A stretch of 8,771 nucleotides of DNA, from positions 1-8,771 of the forward strand of contig CAJCJC010000219.1 of the NCBI GenBank assembly GCA_903970575.1, read 5' to 3'. The notes beneath the pieces are model-generated. The model saw only the letters and a list, made by a program, of their open reading frames with translations. It did not search any database and had not been told where the DNA came from. The translations under genes were made by a program, and so were the position numbers. Positions 1 to 7,400 of the stretch are shown here, piece after piece (position 1 is the stretch's first letter; every line of letters starts with the position of its first letter). The stretch is from Alphaproteobacteria bacterium (GTDB lineage Bacteria > Pseudomonadota > Alphaproteobacteria > BOG-932 > Roseiterribacteraceae).

Positions 1-1
1 T

Positions 2-1024
2 CCGGCCTTGTGCGACTACAACGTCATCGTGCGGGGAACCGGCGCGGTGTTTTTGGGCGGCCCGCCGCTGGTCAAGGCGGCGACCGGCCAGATCGTGACC
101 TCGGAGGAGCTGGGCGGCTGCGATATGCACACCCAGATCAGCGGCGTGTGCGACTACCCCGCCGCGACCGAGGACGAGGCGATCCGCATCGGCCGCGATG
201 TGGTGGCGCAATGGGAGCAACCCCGGAAATGGTCGATCCAACAGGATGCGCCCGAGCCGCCGCTCTATGACCCGGACGAGCTGTACGGGATCATCCCGGA
301 CGACATTAAGAAGGGATTCGAGATGCGCGAGGTGATCGCGCGGATGGTCGACGGCAGCCGATTCCATGAGTATCAGCCGGCCTATGGCAATACGCTGGTC
401 TGCGGCTTCGCCAATATCTGGGGCTATAAGGTCGGGATTCTGGCCAATAACGGCATCTTGTTCAACGACAGCACGCTGAAAGGCACGCATTTCATCGAGC
501 TGTGCAATCAGAACAACACGCCGCTGCTGTTCCTTCAGAACATCACCGGCTTCATGATCGGCAAGGAATACGAAACCAACGGCATCACCAAGGACGGCGC
601 CAAGATGATCATGGCCCAGGTGGGCAGCCACGTGCCGAAATTTACCGTGATGTGCCACGCCTCGTTCGGCGCGGGGAATTACGGCATGTGCGGGCGCGCG
701 TATGACGGGCGATTCCTGTTTACCTGGCCCAATCATCAGATCGGCGTGATGGGCGGCGAGCAGGCCGCCAATACGCTGGCGGAGGTCAAGCTGAACCAGT
801 TGAAGCGCAACGGGCAGGAAGTGACGCCGGAGATTCTGGATGACGTGCGGACCCAGACGCTGAAGGCCTATGAGACGCAGACCAGCGCCTATTACTCGAC
901 GTCCGAGCTGTGGGACGATGGCGTTCTGGACCCGGTGGATACGCGCAATGCCCTGGGCGTCGCCATTTCCGCCTCGCTGAACGCGCCGCTTGGCCCGCCC
1001 GGTTATGGCGTGTTCCGGGTTTAG
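2..1024 (+). CDS. Acyl-CoA carboxylase carboxyltransferase (beta) subunit, 5'-truncated
   Basis: This is the C-terminal 340 residues of a biotin-dependent carboxyltransferase. The start lies upstream of the window; the family is usually about 535 residues, so roughly the first 200 are missing. The enzyme moves CO2 from carboxybiotin on a partner alpha subunit to an acyl-CoA in the cytoplasm. The visible part begins at the end of the N-terminal crotonase-like domain (GPPLVKAATG, then EELGG and a His, at about 59-143) and covers the C-terminal domain. Glycine-rich stretches SFGAGNYGMCGRAY (bases 662-703) and MGGEQAANTL (749-778) are hallmarks of the methylcrotonyl-CoA/geranyl-CoA branch; propionyl-CoA carboxylases read differently here. 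The alpha/biotin subunit is not in the window. The four following genes are tightly spaced and do not look like a leucine-degradation operon, so the substrate may not be methylcrotonyl-CoA. Family is near certain; substrate is open. Confidence 0.93.
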   Translation, partial: PALCDYNVIVRGTGAVFLGGPPLVKAATGQIVTSEELGGCDMHTQISGVCDYPAATEDEAIRIGRDVVAQWEQPRKWSIQQDAPEPPLYDPDELYGIIPDDIKKGFEMREVIARMVDGSRFHEYQPAYGNTLVCGFANIWGYKVGILANNGILFNDSTLKGTHFIELCNQNNTPLLFLQNITGFMIGKEYETNGITKDGAKMIMAQVGSHVPKFTVMCHASFGAGNYGMCGRAYDGRFLFTWPNHQIGVMGGEQAANTLAEVKLNQLKRNGQEVTPEILDDVRTQTLKAYETQTSAYYSTSELWDDGVLDPVDTRNALGVAISASLNAPLGPPGYGVFRV

Positions 1025-1028
1025 CGGG

Positions 1029-2033
1029 ATGGAAGGCGCGTTCCGCATCGACGGCCAAGACGAGTATCCGCATACGCCGGATTCCTCGCCCAATTTCAAC
1101 GAGAGCGTCTATACGAACGCCTTCGATCCCGTGACCGGCATCGGCGGCTGGGCGCGGGTCGGCAACCGCGTGAACGAGGGCTATGCCGAGCTGTCGGTGG
1201 TTCTGTATCTCCCCGATGGGCGGATCGCCTGTCAGTTCGGCCGCCCCTCCATCACCGCCAACGACAAATTCGTCGCCGATGGCCTGTCCGTCGAGGTGAT
1301 CGAGCCGCTGCGGCGCATCACCATGCGCTATGAGGGCGAATTGATGCTGCTGGACGATCCGGACATGCTGCGCGAACCCAGGAAACTGGGCGCCGCGCCG
1401 CGCGTGGCGGGGCGGCTGGTGTGGGCGCATACGGCCGCATCGCCGATCCATGGCGGGGAGCCAGTCTCGGCGACCCAGGAGACCATGTATGGGCGCGATT
1501 TTTCGCTCGCCCATTTCAATCAACACACCAGCATCGTCGGGCTGATCGAAATTGGCGACCAGCGTTGGGAATTCGCCGACGCGCGCGGCTGGCGCGACCA
1601 TTCCTGGGGTCCGCGCTATTGGCAGAGCATTTATTGGTATCGCTTGTTCATCGCCCATTTCGCCGATGGTCGCGCCTTCATGCTGCTGAAGATCACCGAC
1701 AAGGCGGGCAAGAGCCGGCGGGTCGGCGTTTTGCTGATCGATGGGGTCTATGAAGACATCCTGGACATGGACGTGACGACGGAATGGTCGGACAGGCAGG
1801 ACCCTGTGAAGGTCTCCCTCGGCGTGCGCACGGCCAAAAGGCGGGAAATCATCACCGGTGAAATCCTGACCCTGGCGCCGCTGCGCAACCGCCGCCAGGC
1901 CGACGGAGAAACCCTGGTCTCACGCATCGCGGAGGGTTTCACCCGGTTTGCCTGGAACGGGGCCGTGACATACGGCATGACCGAATATATCGAGCGCATC
2001 GAGGATGGCCGGCTGGTCGGCTATCCGCTGTGA
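1029..2033 (+). CDS. DUF7065/DUF7064-type tandem lipocalin-like protein, function unknown
   Basis: A 334-residue protein that I place, from memory of the family, with DUF7065 (N-terminal half) and DUF7064 (C-terminal half) proteins, often found among acyl-CoA catabolism genes. No signal peptide or membrane segment is visible, so it is probably cytoplasmic. The strongest motif is GWRDHSWGPRYW, with Trp188, Asp190, His191 and Trp193. The protein ends in the typical YGMTEYIER stretch (from residue 315). The Asp-His-x-Trp pattern resembles that of the two-barrel AttH/CrtC family (carotenoid 1,2-hydratase and relatives), which suggests a small-molecule enzyme or binding protein; this is an inference. 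ATG 1029 was chosen because it lies 4 nt after the preceding stop. Upstream in-frame codons from 990 overlap the carboxylase gene. The ribosome site (GCGGG) is weak, suggesting coupling to the upstream gene. Reality of the gene is certain, function is not. Confidence 0.85.
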   Translation: MEGAFRIDGQDEYPHTPDSSPNFNESVYTNAFDPVTGIGGWARVGNRVNEGYAELSVVLYLPDGRIACQFGRPSITANDKFVADGLSVEVIEPLRRITMRYEGELMLLDDPDMLREPRKLGAAPRVAGRLVWAHTAASPIHGGEPVSATQETMYGRDFSLAHFNQHTSIVGLIEIGDQRWEFADARGWRDHSWGPRYWQSIYWYRLFIAHFADGRAFMLLKITDKAGKSRRVGVLLIDGVYEDILDMDVTTEWSDRQDPVKVSLGVRTAKRREIITGEILTLAPLRNRRQADGETLVSRIAEGFTRFAWNGAVTYGMTEYIERIEDGRLVGYPL

Positions 2034-2040
2034 GGGTTTT

Positions 2041-3027
2041 ATGGCCGATCACCACGACGATCTGCGGCGCGCTATTCGGCGGCGGTTCGGCGAACGCGCC
2101 GACATCGCCAATGTTGTCGTTCCGACCCTGGGCGGGGTGAACCGGACGATCCTGTTCGACCTGGTCGATAGCGGCGCCACACGGCGGCTGGCGTCGCGGC
2201 AGGAGACTTATCGGGCGGAGGACAGCCCGTTTTTGCCGGCTTCGCTTCAGTTCCGGGCGATGCGCCTCGCGTTCGAGGAGGGCGTGCCGGTTCCCGAGCC
2301 GATTTTCGAATATGACGCGGCGGACGGGATGGGCAGCGGCTTCGTCACCGCCTTCGTCGCGGGTGAAACCATGCCGCGGCGGATTTTTCGCGGTCTCGAC
2401 GGCGATGCCCGGCTGAAGATCGCGATCGATCTGGCCCATTTGCTGGCCCGGCTGCATGCGATCGACATCGCGAAGGCGGGGTTTCTGGAGGCCGTTCCCG
2501 ACAGCGTGGACGTCATCGCGCATTACCGCGCTCTGTTCGATTCCTATGCCGAGGCGCATCCGGCGATCGAACTCGGCTTTCGCTGGCTGGAGCGGCATGG
2601 GGCTCCGCCGGCGCCGCGGCGCCTCGTGCACGGTGATTTTCGCACCGGCAATTTCATGATCGGACCTGAGGGCGTTCGCGCCGCGCTCGACTGGGAATGC
2701 GCCCATATCGGGCAGGGGATCGAGGATATAGGCTGGCTTTGCGTGCGGTCCTGGCGGTTCGGGCAAACCCATTATCCCGTGGGCGGCTTCGCGGAGCGGG
2801 CGCCGTTCCATGCCGCCTACGAGGCGGCGGGCGGCGGGCGCATCGACCCTGATGCGGTGCGGTTCTGGGAGATTTTCGGCCTTGTGCGCTGGGCGATCTA
2901 TAATGTGATGCAGGCGCACGGGCATGTCGCGCGCGGCCGGCGCGGGGTCGCCTTCGCCGCGATGGGGCGCAACGCCAGCCTCGTCGAATACGAGCTTTCG
3001 ATGACCCTCGCCGGTCATTACGATTAA
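2041..3027 (+). CDS. Phosphotransferase, APH/ACAD10-11 kinase fold (LvaA-like)
   Basis: A 328-residue aminoglycoside-phosphotransferase-fold kinase. The nucleotide loop is LGGVNRT (about residues 30-36). The catalytic loop is HGDFRTGN (197-204), with Asp199 as the expected catalytic base and Asn204 as a metal ligand. LDWE (216-219) carries the second metal-binding Asp217. All key residues for an active kinase are present. The subfamily is that of 'phosphotransferase family' proteins of acyl-CoA catabolism, related to the kinase domain of ACAD10/ACAD11 and to LvaA of Pseudomonas putida. LvaA phosphorylates 4-hydroxyvaleryl-CoA so the hydroxyl can be eliminated. A hydroxyacyl-CoA is therefore the most likely substrate; antibiotic resistance is unlikely in this setting. 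The immediately downstream DUF6285 gene supports the LvaA/LvaB reading. ATG 2041 was chosen because GAGGG at 2032-2036, overlapping the preceding TGA, is well placed. An alternative start at 2005 would overlap the upstream gene. Confidence 0.9.
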   Translation: MADHHDDLRRAIRRRFGERADIANVVVPTLGGVNRTILFDLVDSGATRRLASRQETYRAEDSPFLPASLQFRAMRLAFEEGVPVPEPIFEYDAADGMGSGFVTAFVAGETMPRRIFRGLDGDARLKIAIDLAHLLARLHAIDIAKAGFLEAVPDSVDVIAHYRALFDSYAEAHPAIELGFRWLERHGAPPAPRRLVHGDFRTGNFMIGPEGVRAALDWECAHIGQGIEDIGWLCVRSWRFGQTHYPVGGFAERAPFHAAYEAAGGGRIDPDAVRFWEIFGLVRWAIYNVMQAHGHVARGRRGVAFAAMGRNASLVEYELSMTLAGHYD

Positions 3028-3031
3028 GGAG
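3026..3031 (+). promoter_or_regulatory. Shine-Dalgarno of the DUF6285 gene, overlapping the kinase stop codon
   Basis: AAGGAG, 5 nt before ATG 3037. Its first two bases are the last two of the kinase TAA. This is the strongest ribosome site in the operon and suggests the small partner is translated at a high rate relative to its neighbours. Confidence 0.75.
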
Positions 3032-3036
3032 ACGCG

Positions 3037-3426
3037 ATGAGCCAGGATCGCCCGTCGATCAACGACATTCTGCTGACCGTGAAGACGTTCCTGGACGATC
3101 TGGGACCGAAGCTCGATGGCGAGGCCAAGTATCACGCCCAGGTTTCATCCTATCTGCTTGGCATTTGCGAGCGCGAGATCAGGCTGTCGGCGGGATACGA
3201 TGCGGCGGAGCAGGCGCGGCTATCGGCCTTTCTGCAAGAAGAGGGGCCGCTCGACGATTTGACCGCAAAACTCTGCGCCGGCATTCGCGCCGGCAAATTC
3301 GACGACCGGTGGGACGCAACGCTTGAACTCGTGCTGGCGCAGACGATCGACAAGGTGCGCATTGTGAAGCCCGGGCATCTGGATGCGATGCATCGCGATC
3401 CCGAACCGGACAGGAGCCGCCCATGA
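3037..3426 (+). CDS. DUF6285 family small protein, LvaB-like kinase partner
   Basis: A 129-residue protein with the DUF6285 layout. It opens with RPS (residues 5-7), continues into amphipathic helices including a KYHAQVSSYLLGICEREI stretch (about 31-48), and has a C-terminal VRIVKPGHL segment matching the usual 'hydrophobic-x-N/K-P' end. No signal or membrane segment is seen. Genes of this family sit directly after APH-fold kinases of acyl-CoA catabolism. As I recall, P. putida LvaB is such a small partner and boosts the kinase LvaA; that relationship, not a catalytic motif here, is the basis for the role. It starts 9 nt after the kinase gene, with a strong AAGGAG at 3026-3031. Its TGA overlaps the ATG of the next gene (ATGA), which suggests translational coupling. 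It is probably a cytoplasmic accessory subunit of the kinase. Confidence 0.85.
   Translation: MSQDRPSINDILLTVKTFLDDLGPKLDGEAKYHAQVSSYLLGICEREIRLSAGYDAAEQARLSAFLQEEGPLDDLTAKLCAGIRAGKFDDRWDATLELVLAQTIDKVRIVKPGHLDAMHRDPEPDRSRP
3412..3416 (+). promoter_or_regulatory. Shine-Dalgarno of the crotonase-family gene, inside the DUF6285 gene
   Basis: AGGAG, 6 nt before ATG 3423, lying within the last codons of the DUF6285 gene. Together with the ATGA overlap it fixes the crotonase start and points to coupled translation. Confidence 0.7.
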
Positions 3427-4196
3427 CCGCAGAGCCCCGCATCCGGTTTTCCGTCGCCGAGGGGGTGGCGCGGATCGTCTTCGCCAATCCAGCCCATTAC
3501 AACGCGATGGATTTGCCGTTCTGCCAGGAATTCGCGCGGGCCGCGATCGCTTGCGAGACCGATCCAACCGTCAAGGCGATCCTGATCGCGGCGGAGGGCG
3601 ACGTTTTCAGCGTGGGCGGCGATATCGGGGATTTCGTCGCCAACAAGGACCGCATCCAGCCGCATGTGTTGGACATGGCGACCCAGATCCATATCGGCGT
3701 TTCGAGCCTGCGCCGCGCGGCCGCGCCGGTGATCGCCGCGATCAATGGCATGACCGCCGGGGGCGCGTTCAGCCTGATCGCCGGGGCCGACGTGGTGATC
3801 GCCAAGCGTTCGGCCAAATTCAACCCCGCCTTCACCAAATGGGGCCTGACCCCCGACGCGGGCGGGACCTATTTCTTTCCGCGCGTCGCCGGCTTCCGCA
3901 AGGCGTTCTGGATCATGGCGACCAACCCGACCCTCACCGCCGAGCAGGCGGCCGAAATCGATTTGGTGTCCCAGGTGGTGGACGACGAGACATTCGTGGA
4001 CGAGGTGGAGCGGGTTGTTCGCCTGTTCGCGGATTCCGCGCCCGGCGCGCTGGCCGGGCTCAAGGCCCTGTTTCGCGCCAGCCTGACCAACACGCTGGAC
4101 GATCAGCTGAACCTGGAGGCGCGCTCCATCGCGGCGCGCTCAGCGGACCCCGCGACGCTGGAGCGTCTGATCGCTTTCGTGGGGAAGAAGAGATAG
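3423..4196 (+). CDS. Enoyl-CoA hydratase/isomerase family protein, PaaG-like isomerase type
   Basis: A 257-residue crotonase-fold protein of normal family length. The oxyanion-hole segments are present: FSVGGDIGDF (about residues 61-70) and NGMTAGGAF (about 108-116). Both glutamates used by true enoyl-CoA hydratases are replaced: Ser117 stands where rat Glu144 would be and Phe137 where Glu164 would be. The stretch GLTPDAGGT (141-149) carries Asp145 at the position of the catalytic Asp in PaaG-type isomerases. The C-terminal half (EQAAEIDLVSQVVDDETF, and later NTLDDQLNLE) also reads like PaaG. A double-bond or ring isomerase acting on an acyl-CoA is therefore more likely than a simple hydratase. 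It would be cytoplasmic and hexameric by analogy. The start is supported by AGGAG at 3412-3416 and the 4-nt ATGA overlap with the previous gene. It is the last gene of the operon, followed by a candidate terminator. Confidence 0.92.
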   Translation: MTAEPRIRFSVAEGVARIVFANPAHYNAMDLPFCQEFARAAIACETDPTVKAILIAAEGDVFSVGGDIGDFVANKDRIQPHVLDMATQIHIGVSSLRRAAAPVIAAINGMTAGGAFSLIAGADVVIAKRSAKFNPAFTKWGLTPDAGGTYFFPRVAGFRKAFWIMATNPTLTAEQAAEIDLVSQVVDDETFVDEVERVVRLFADSAPGALAGLKALFRASLTNTLDDQLNLEARSIAARSADPATLERLIAFVGKKR

Positions 4197-4212
4197 CGGT
4201 CGCGGTCATCGA

Positions 4213-4248
4213 TGAGCTTCGCGAAGCCTCAGCCCATCCTGCGGGCTG
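4213..4248. repeat. Two adjacent small inverted repeats in the intergenic region
   Basis: The first is the perfect 12-base palindrome GCTTCGCGAAGC (4216-4227); with one bulged C it extends to pair TGAG (4213-4216) with CTCA (4228-4231). The second pairs CAGCCC (4230-4235) with GGGCTG (4243-4248) around a 7-base loop. Neither is followed by a T-run. They could stabilise the operon mRNA 3' end or be a REP-like genomic repeat; one window cannot show copy number. Confidence 0.4.
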
Positions 4249-4262
4249 CGGGTCGGCATGAT

Positions 4263-4288
4263 GGAACTGTCGGCGATGGCAGTTTTTC
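4263..4288 (+). terminator. Candidate rho-independent terminator after the acyl-CoA operon
   Basis: AACTGTC (4265-4271) pairs with GGCAGTT (4278-4284) as a 7-bp stem with one G-T wobble and a 6-base loop. It runs into five T residues (4283-4287). It sits 66 nt past the crotonase stop and before the macroglobulin gene, where a terminator is expected. The stem is short and only partly GC, so efficiency is uncertain. Confidence 0.5.
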
Positions 4289-4357
4289 AAGGGTTTGGGC
4301 GGCCGGAAGCGCCGGCGAACAGGGGTATTTATTCGCTGTCGCGCCCTTCAAGCCGGC

Positions 4358-4386
4358 TCGTTTTCCGTTGTCGCCGACATTATGAT
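4358..4386 (+). promoter_or_regulatory. Weak candidate sigma-70 promoter for the macroglobulin gene
   Basis: TATGAT at 4381-4386 is one mismatch from the -10 consensus and lies 26 nt before the start codon. The hexamer 17 nt upstream (TCGTTT, 4358-4363) matches -35 poorly. An alternative TTTTCC at 4361 has a short 14-nt spacing. A promoter is expected here because the operon upstream appears to be terminated, but the site itself is only suggestive. Confidence 0.3.
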
Positions 4387-4401
4387 GATCGTCTCTCGAA
4401 C

Positions 4402-4406
4402 AGGGG
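4402..4406 (+). promoter_or_regulatory. Shine-Dalgarno that fixes the macroglobulin start
   Basis: AGGGG, 6 nt before ATG 4413. A TGA in the same frame at 4386-4388 prevents any long N-terminal extension, so the membrane helix right after this ATG is the true N-terminus. Confidence 0.65.
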
Positions 4407-4412
4407 TTGAAT

Positions 4413-7400
4413 ATGGCTCGGTGGCGCATTGGCGTGGCTGTGCTTGCGGTCGTCGGCGTCGTCGCGATCGGGTTCGGATTGTCACGGGGCAGCCATGGCG
4501 GCCATCGGGCGGATATTGCCGGCACGGCGCCGCCGAGCGGCGACGCCGCAAGTGGCCAACCCAAATCGCCCGATGACGGACAAGCCGCGAAGCCAGCGGC
4601 GGCGGCGCAGACGATGTATTTCACCGGGCTGAAGCTCGACACCGGCGGGGCGTCTCCTCAGGCCTGCCTTGCCTTCTCCTTGCCCCTGGCGCATGCGGGC
4701 GTCGTGCATTTCGAGGATTATGTCCGGATCGATCCGGTAGCGAAGGTCTCGCTCCAGCCGAACGGCAACCGGCTTTGCATCGGCGGCCTGGCGTTCGAAA
4801 AGCACTATACGGTCACGATCGCGCAGGGCTTGCCCTCGGATGGGACTGCGGTTTCCTTGTCGCCGGAAACGGTTCCGGTCTCCTTCGGCGAAATGCCGCC
4901 GCATGTCGGCTTCGCCGATTCCGGTTTCATCCTGTCGCGCGATCAAGTGAAGGGCATGCCGATCGAGACCGTCAATGTCGACAAGGTGAAGGTCACGGTC
5001 TCGCGCATCGGCGACCGCATCCTAGCGCGCACCGAACTCGGCAAGGCGTGGCAGGATACCGAGGGCGAATACGACCCTGAAACCGGGACCAGCGCCAGCA
5101 CCATCGCCGTTCCGGTGTGGACCGGCGAACTGACCGTCAAGAAGCGTTTGAACGAGCAGGTCATCACCGGTTTCCCGATCGCGGATATTCTGACCCCACG
5201 CAAGCCGGGGGCCTATAGCATATCGATCGAGCGCGTCCGGCCGCCGGGCGATAGCCGCCAAGGCGATGCCGATTACAGCAATCCACAGCAGAATCAGCGC
5301 TGGATCTTCGACACCGATTTGATGCTGACCAGCTTTTCCGGCCAGGACGGGCTGCATGTCTTCGTGCGCTCGCTCAAAACGGCGAAGCCGGTTTCTGGCG
5401 CCGAGGTCTCGTTGATCGCGACGGACAATGATGAACTTGGCCGGGTCAAGACCGATGCCGACGGTCAGGCCGTCTTCGCCGCCGGGCTTACGCGCGGCAC
5501 GGGCGCGCTGGCGCCCCGCATGCTGATGGCCTATCTGGCCGACGATTTCACCGCCATGGAGCTGAACCGGCCGGGGCTCGACCTGTCGGATCAGGGCATC
5601 GACGGACGCGACGACAACCAGGCCGTCGACGCCTTCCTGTACACCGATCGCGGCATCTATCGGCCGGGCGAGACGGTCGATGTGACCGGATTGATCCGCG
5701 ACCGGGTGGGCAAGGCGCTGACGCCAACGCCGATCTCCTTGAAGCTGATCCGGCCCGATGGGGTGGAGGCTGGGACCTGGCGGCTCGATCCGAACGATGC
5801 CGGCGGAATCGCGCAGCCGATACCGCTTAGCCCAACGGCCGCGCGCGGGACATGGCGCGTTCAGGCGACACTGGCTGGCGACAAGACCGTGATCGGCGCC
5901 CAGGAAATCCAGGTGCAGGATTTCGTGCCGCAACGCCTCAAGGTCACTTTATCGAGCGAGGCCAAGGTTCTGACGCTCAATACGCCGGCCTCCATCGCGA
6001 TCGACGGGCGCTATCTGTTCGGGGCCCCCGCCGCCGGCCTTCAAGTCGAGGGGCATGTGACCTTCGCGCCCGACCCGGCGCCGGTCCCGGAAAAAGGGTG
6101 GCGTTTCGGGTTGGCGGATGACCGGCTGGAAGGCGAGCCGCAGGACCTCAAGATCGATGCGACCGACGCCGATGGTAAGGCGACGGCGCAGCTTGGGCCG
6201 GGCGCGATCACCCTGCCTACGACGTCACTGCCGATCAAGGCGGTCTTCGCGATCGGCGTCGTCGAGCCGGGAGGGCGGATCACCGGCAACGAAATCAGCT
6301 TACCGGTCCGGCTTCAACCGGTTCTGCTGGGCCTGCGATCGACCGCCGAAGGCGCGCGGGTGGGCGAGGGGGAAAGGGCGAAAATCGAGATCGCGCTGTT
6401 CAACGCGGACGGCTCCAGGGTCGCCCGGCCCCGGGTAGATTACCGGGTGATCGCGCTGATCGATAATTATTCCTATTATTCGCAAAACGGCGTATGGCGC
6501 TGGCAGCGCTCCACCAAGGAAAGGCCTGTCCTGATCGGAAACGTCGCGGTCGATTCCGACAGTCCGGCCATCGTCCAGACGCCGCCGCTGGCATGGGGCC
6601 GCTACCGGATCGAGGCGACCGATCCCGAGACCGGGGTCAAATCCAGCCTTTATATCAACGCCGGCTGGATGGTGAGCGGCGACGAAAACCCCGCGCCGGA
6701 GAAGGTGGCGCTGTCGATCGAAGGCGCGCCGGTGAAGCCGGGCGCGACCGCGCATCTGAAGATCAAGCCGCCTTTCGCTGGCGAGATGCTGGTGACCATC
6801 GCCAATAGCCGCGTGTTCAAGACCACCAGCTTTTCCATACCGGCCGAGGGCAAGACTGTCGATATCGAGGGTTCGGCGGATTGGGGGCCGGGCGCCTACG
6901 TGATCGCCAGCCTTTATCGCCCGCAGGCCGCCGCCGAGGGGCACGCCCCCATCCGCGCCGTTGGAACCGCCTGGGTTCCGCTGGACATGGCGGACAGGAC
7001 GCTGAATGTAGCGATCGACGTTCCGGCGGTGGCGCGACCACGCGGCCGCCTCGACGTGCCGGTGACCGTGAGCGGCGGGCACGCCGGCGAGCCCATCTAT
7101 GTGACGCTGGCGGCTGTGGACGAAGGCATTTTGCAGCTTACCCGCTTCGCTTCGCCCGATCCGAACACGCATTATTTCGGCAAGAGGCGGCTCGCCGTCG
7201 ACATACGGGACGATTATGCGCATCTGATCGACGGCGATGGCGCGGAGGCGGGCGACATCAGGCAGGGCGGCGATTCCGGCGGCGCGGGGCTATCGGTCGT
7301 GCCGACGAAGACGGTCGCGCTCTATTCCGGCATCGTGAAGATCGGTGGCGACGGCAAGGCCACGATCCCGCTCGACCTGCCCGATTTCAATGGCGGCCTG

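Noticed and set aside
990..1028. A longer N-terminus for the DUF7064-type protein starting at 990
   Set aside because: It would overlap the end of the carboxylase gene by 35 nt and adds 13 residues without family character. ATG 1029 fits the operon spacing.
2041..3027. An aminoglycoside resistance kinase
   Set aside because: The fold is shared, but the neighbours (DUF6285, carboxylase, crotonase) and subfamily character point to acyl-CoA metabolism.
1939..3135. A 398-codon open frame on the minus strand
   Set aside because: It overlaps the kinase gene, which has intact catalytic motifs, and crosses two well-spaced operon junctions. The translation is Arg/Pro/His-rich and unrecognisable.
3383..4261. 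A 292-codon plus-strand frame overlapping the crotonase-family gene
   Set aside because: The translation is dominated by Arg and Gly from frame-shifted GC codons. The frame beginning at 3423 has crotonase motifs and a Shine-Dalgarno.
5022..5933. A 303-codon open frame on the minus strand (and a 307-codon one at 6300-7223)
   Set aside because: Both are antisense to macroglobulin domains in the coding frame and show no domain or plausible ribosome site.
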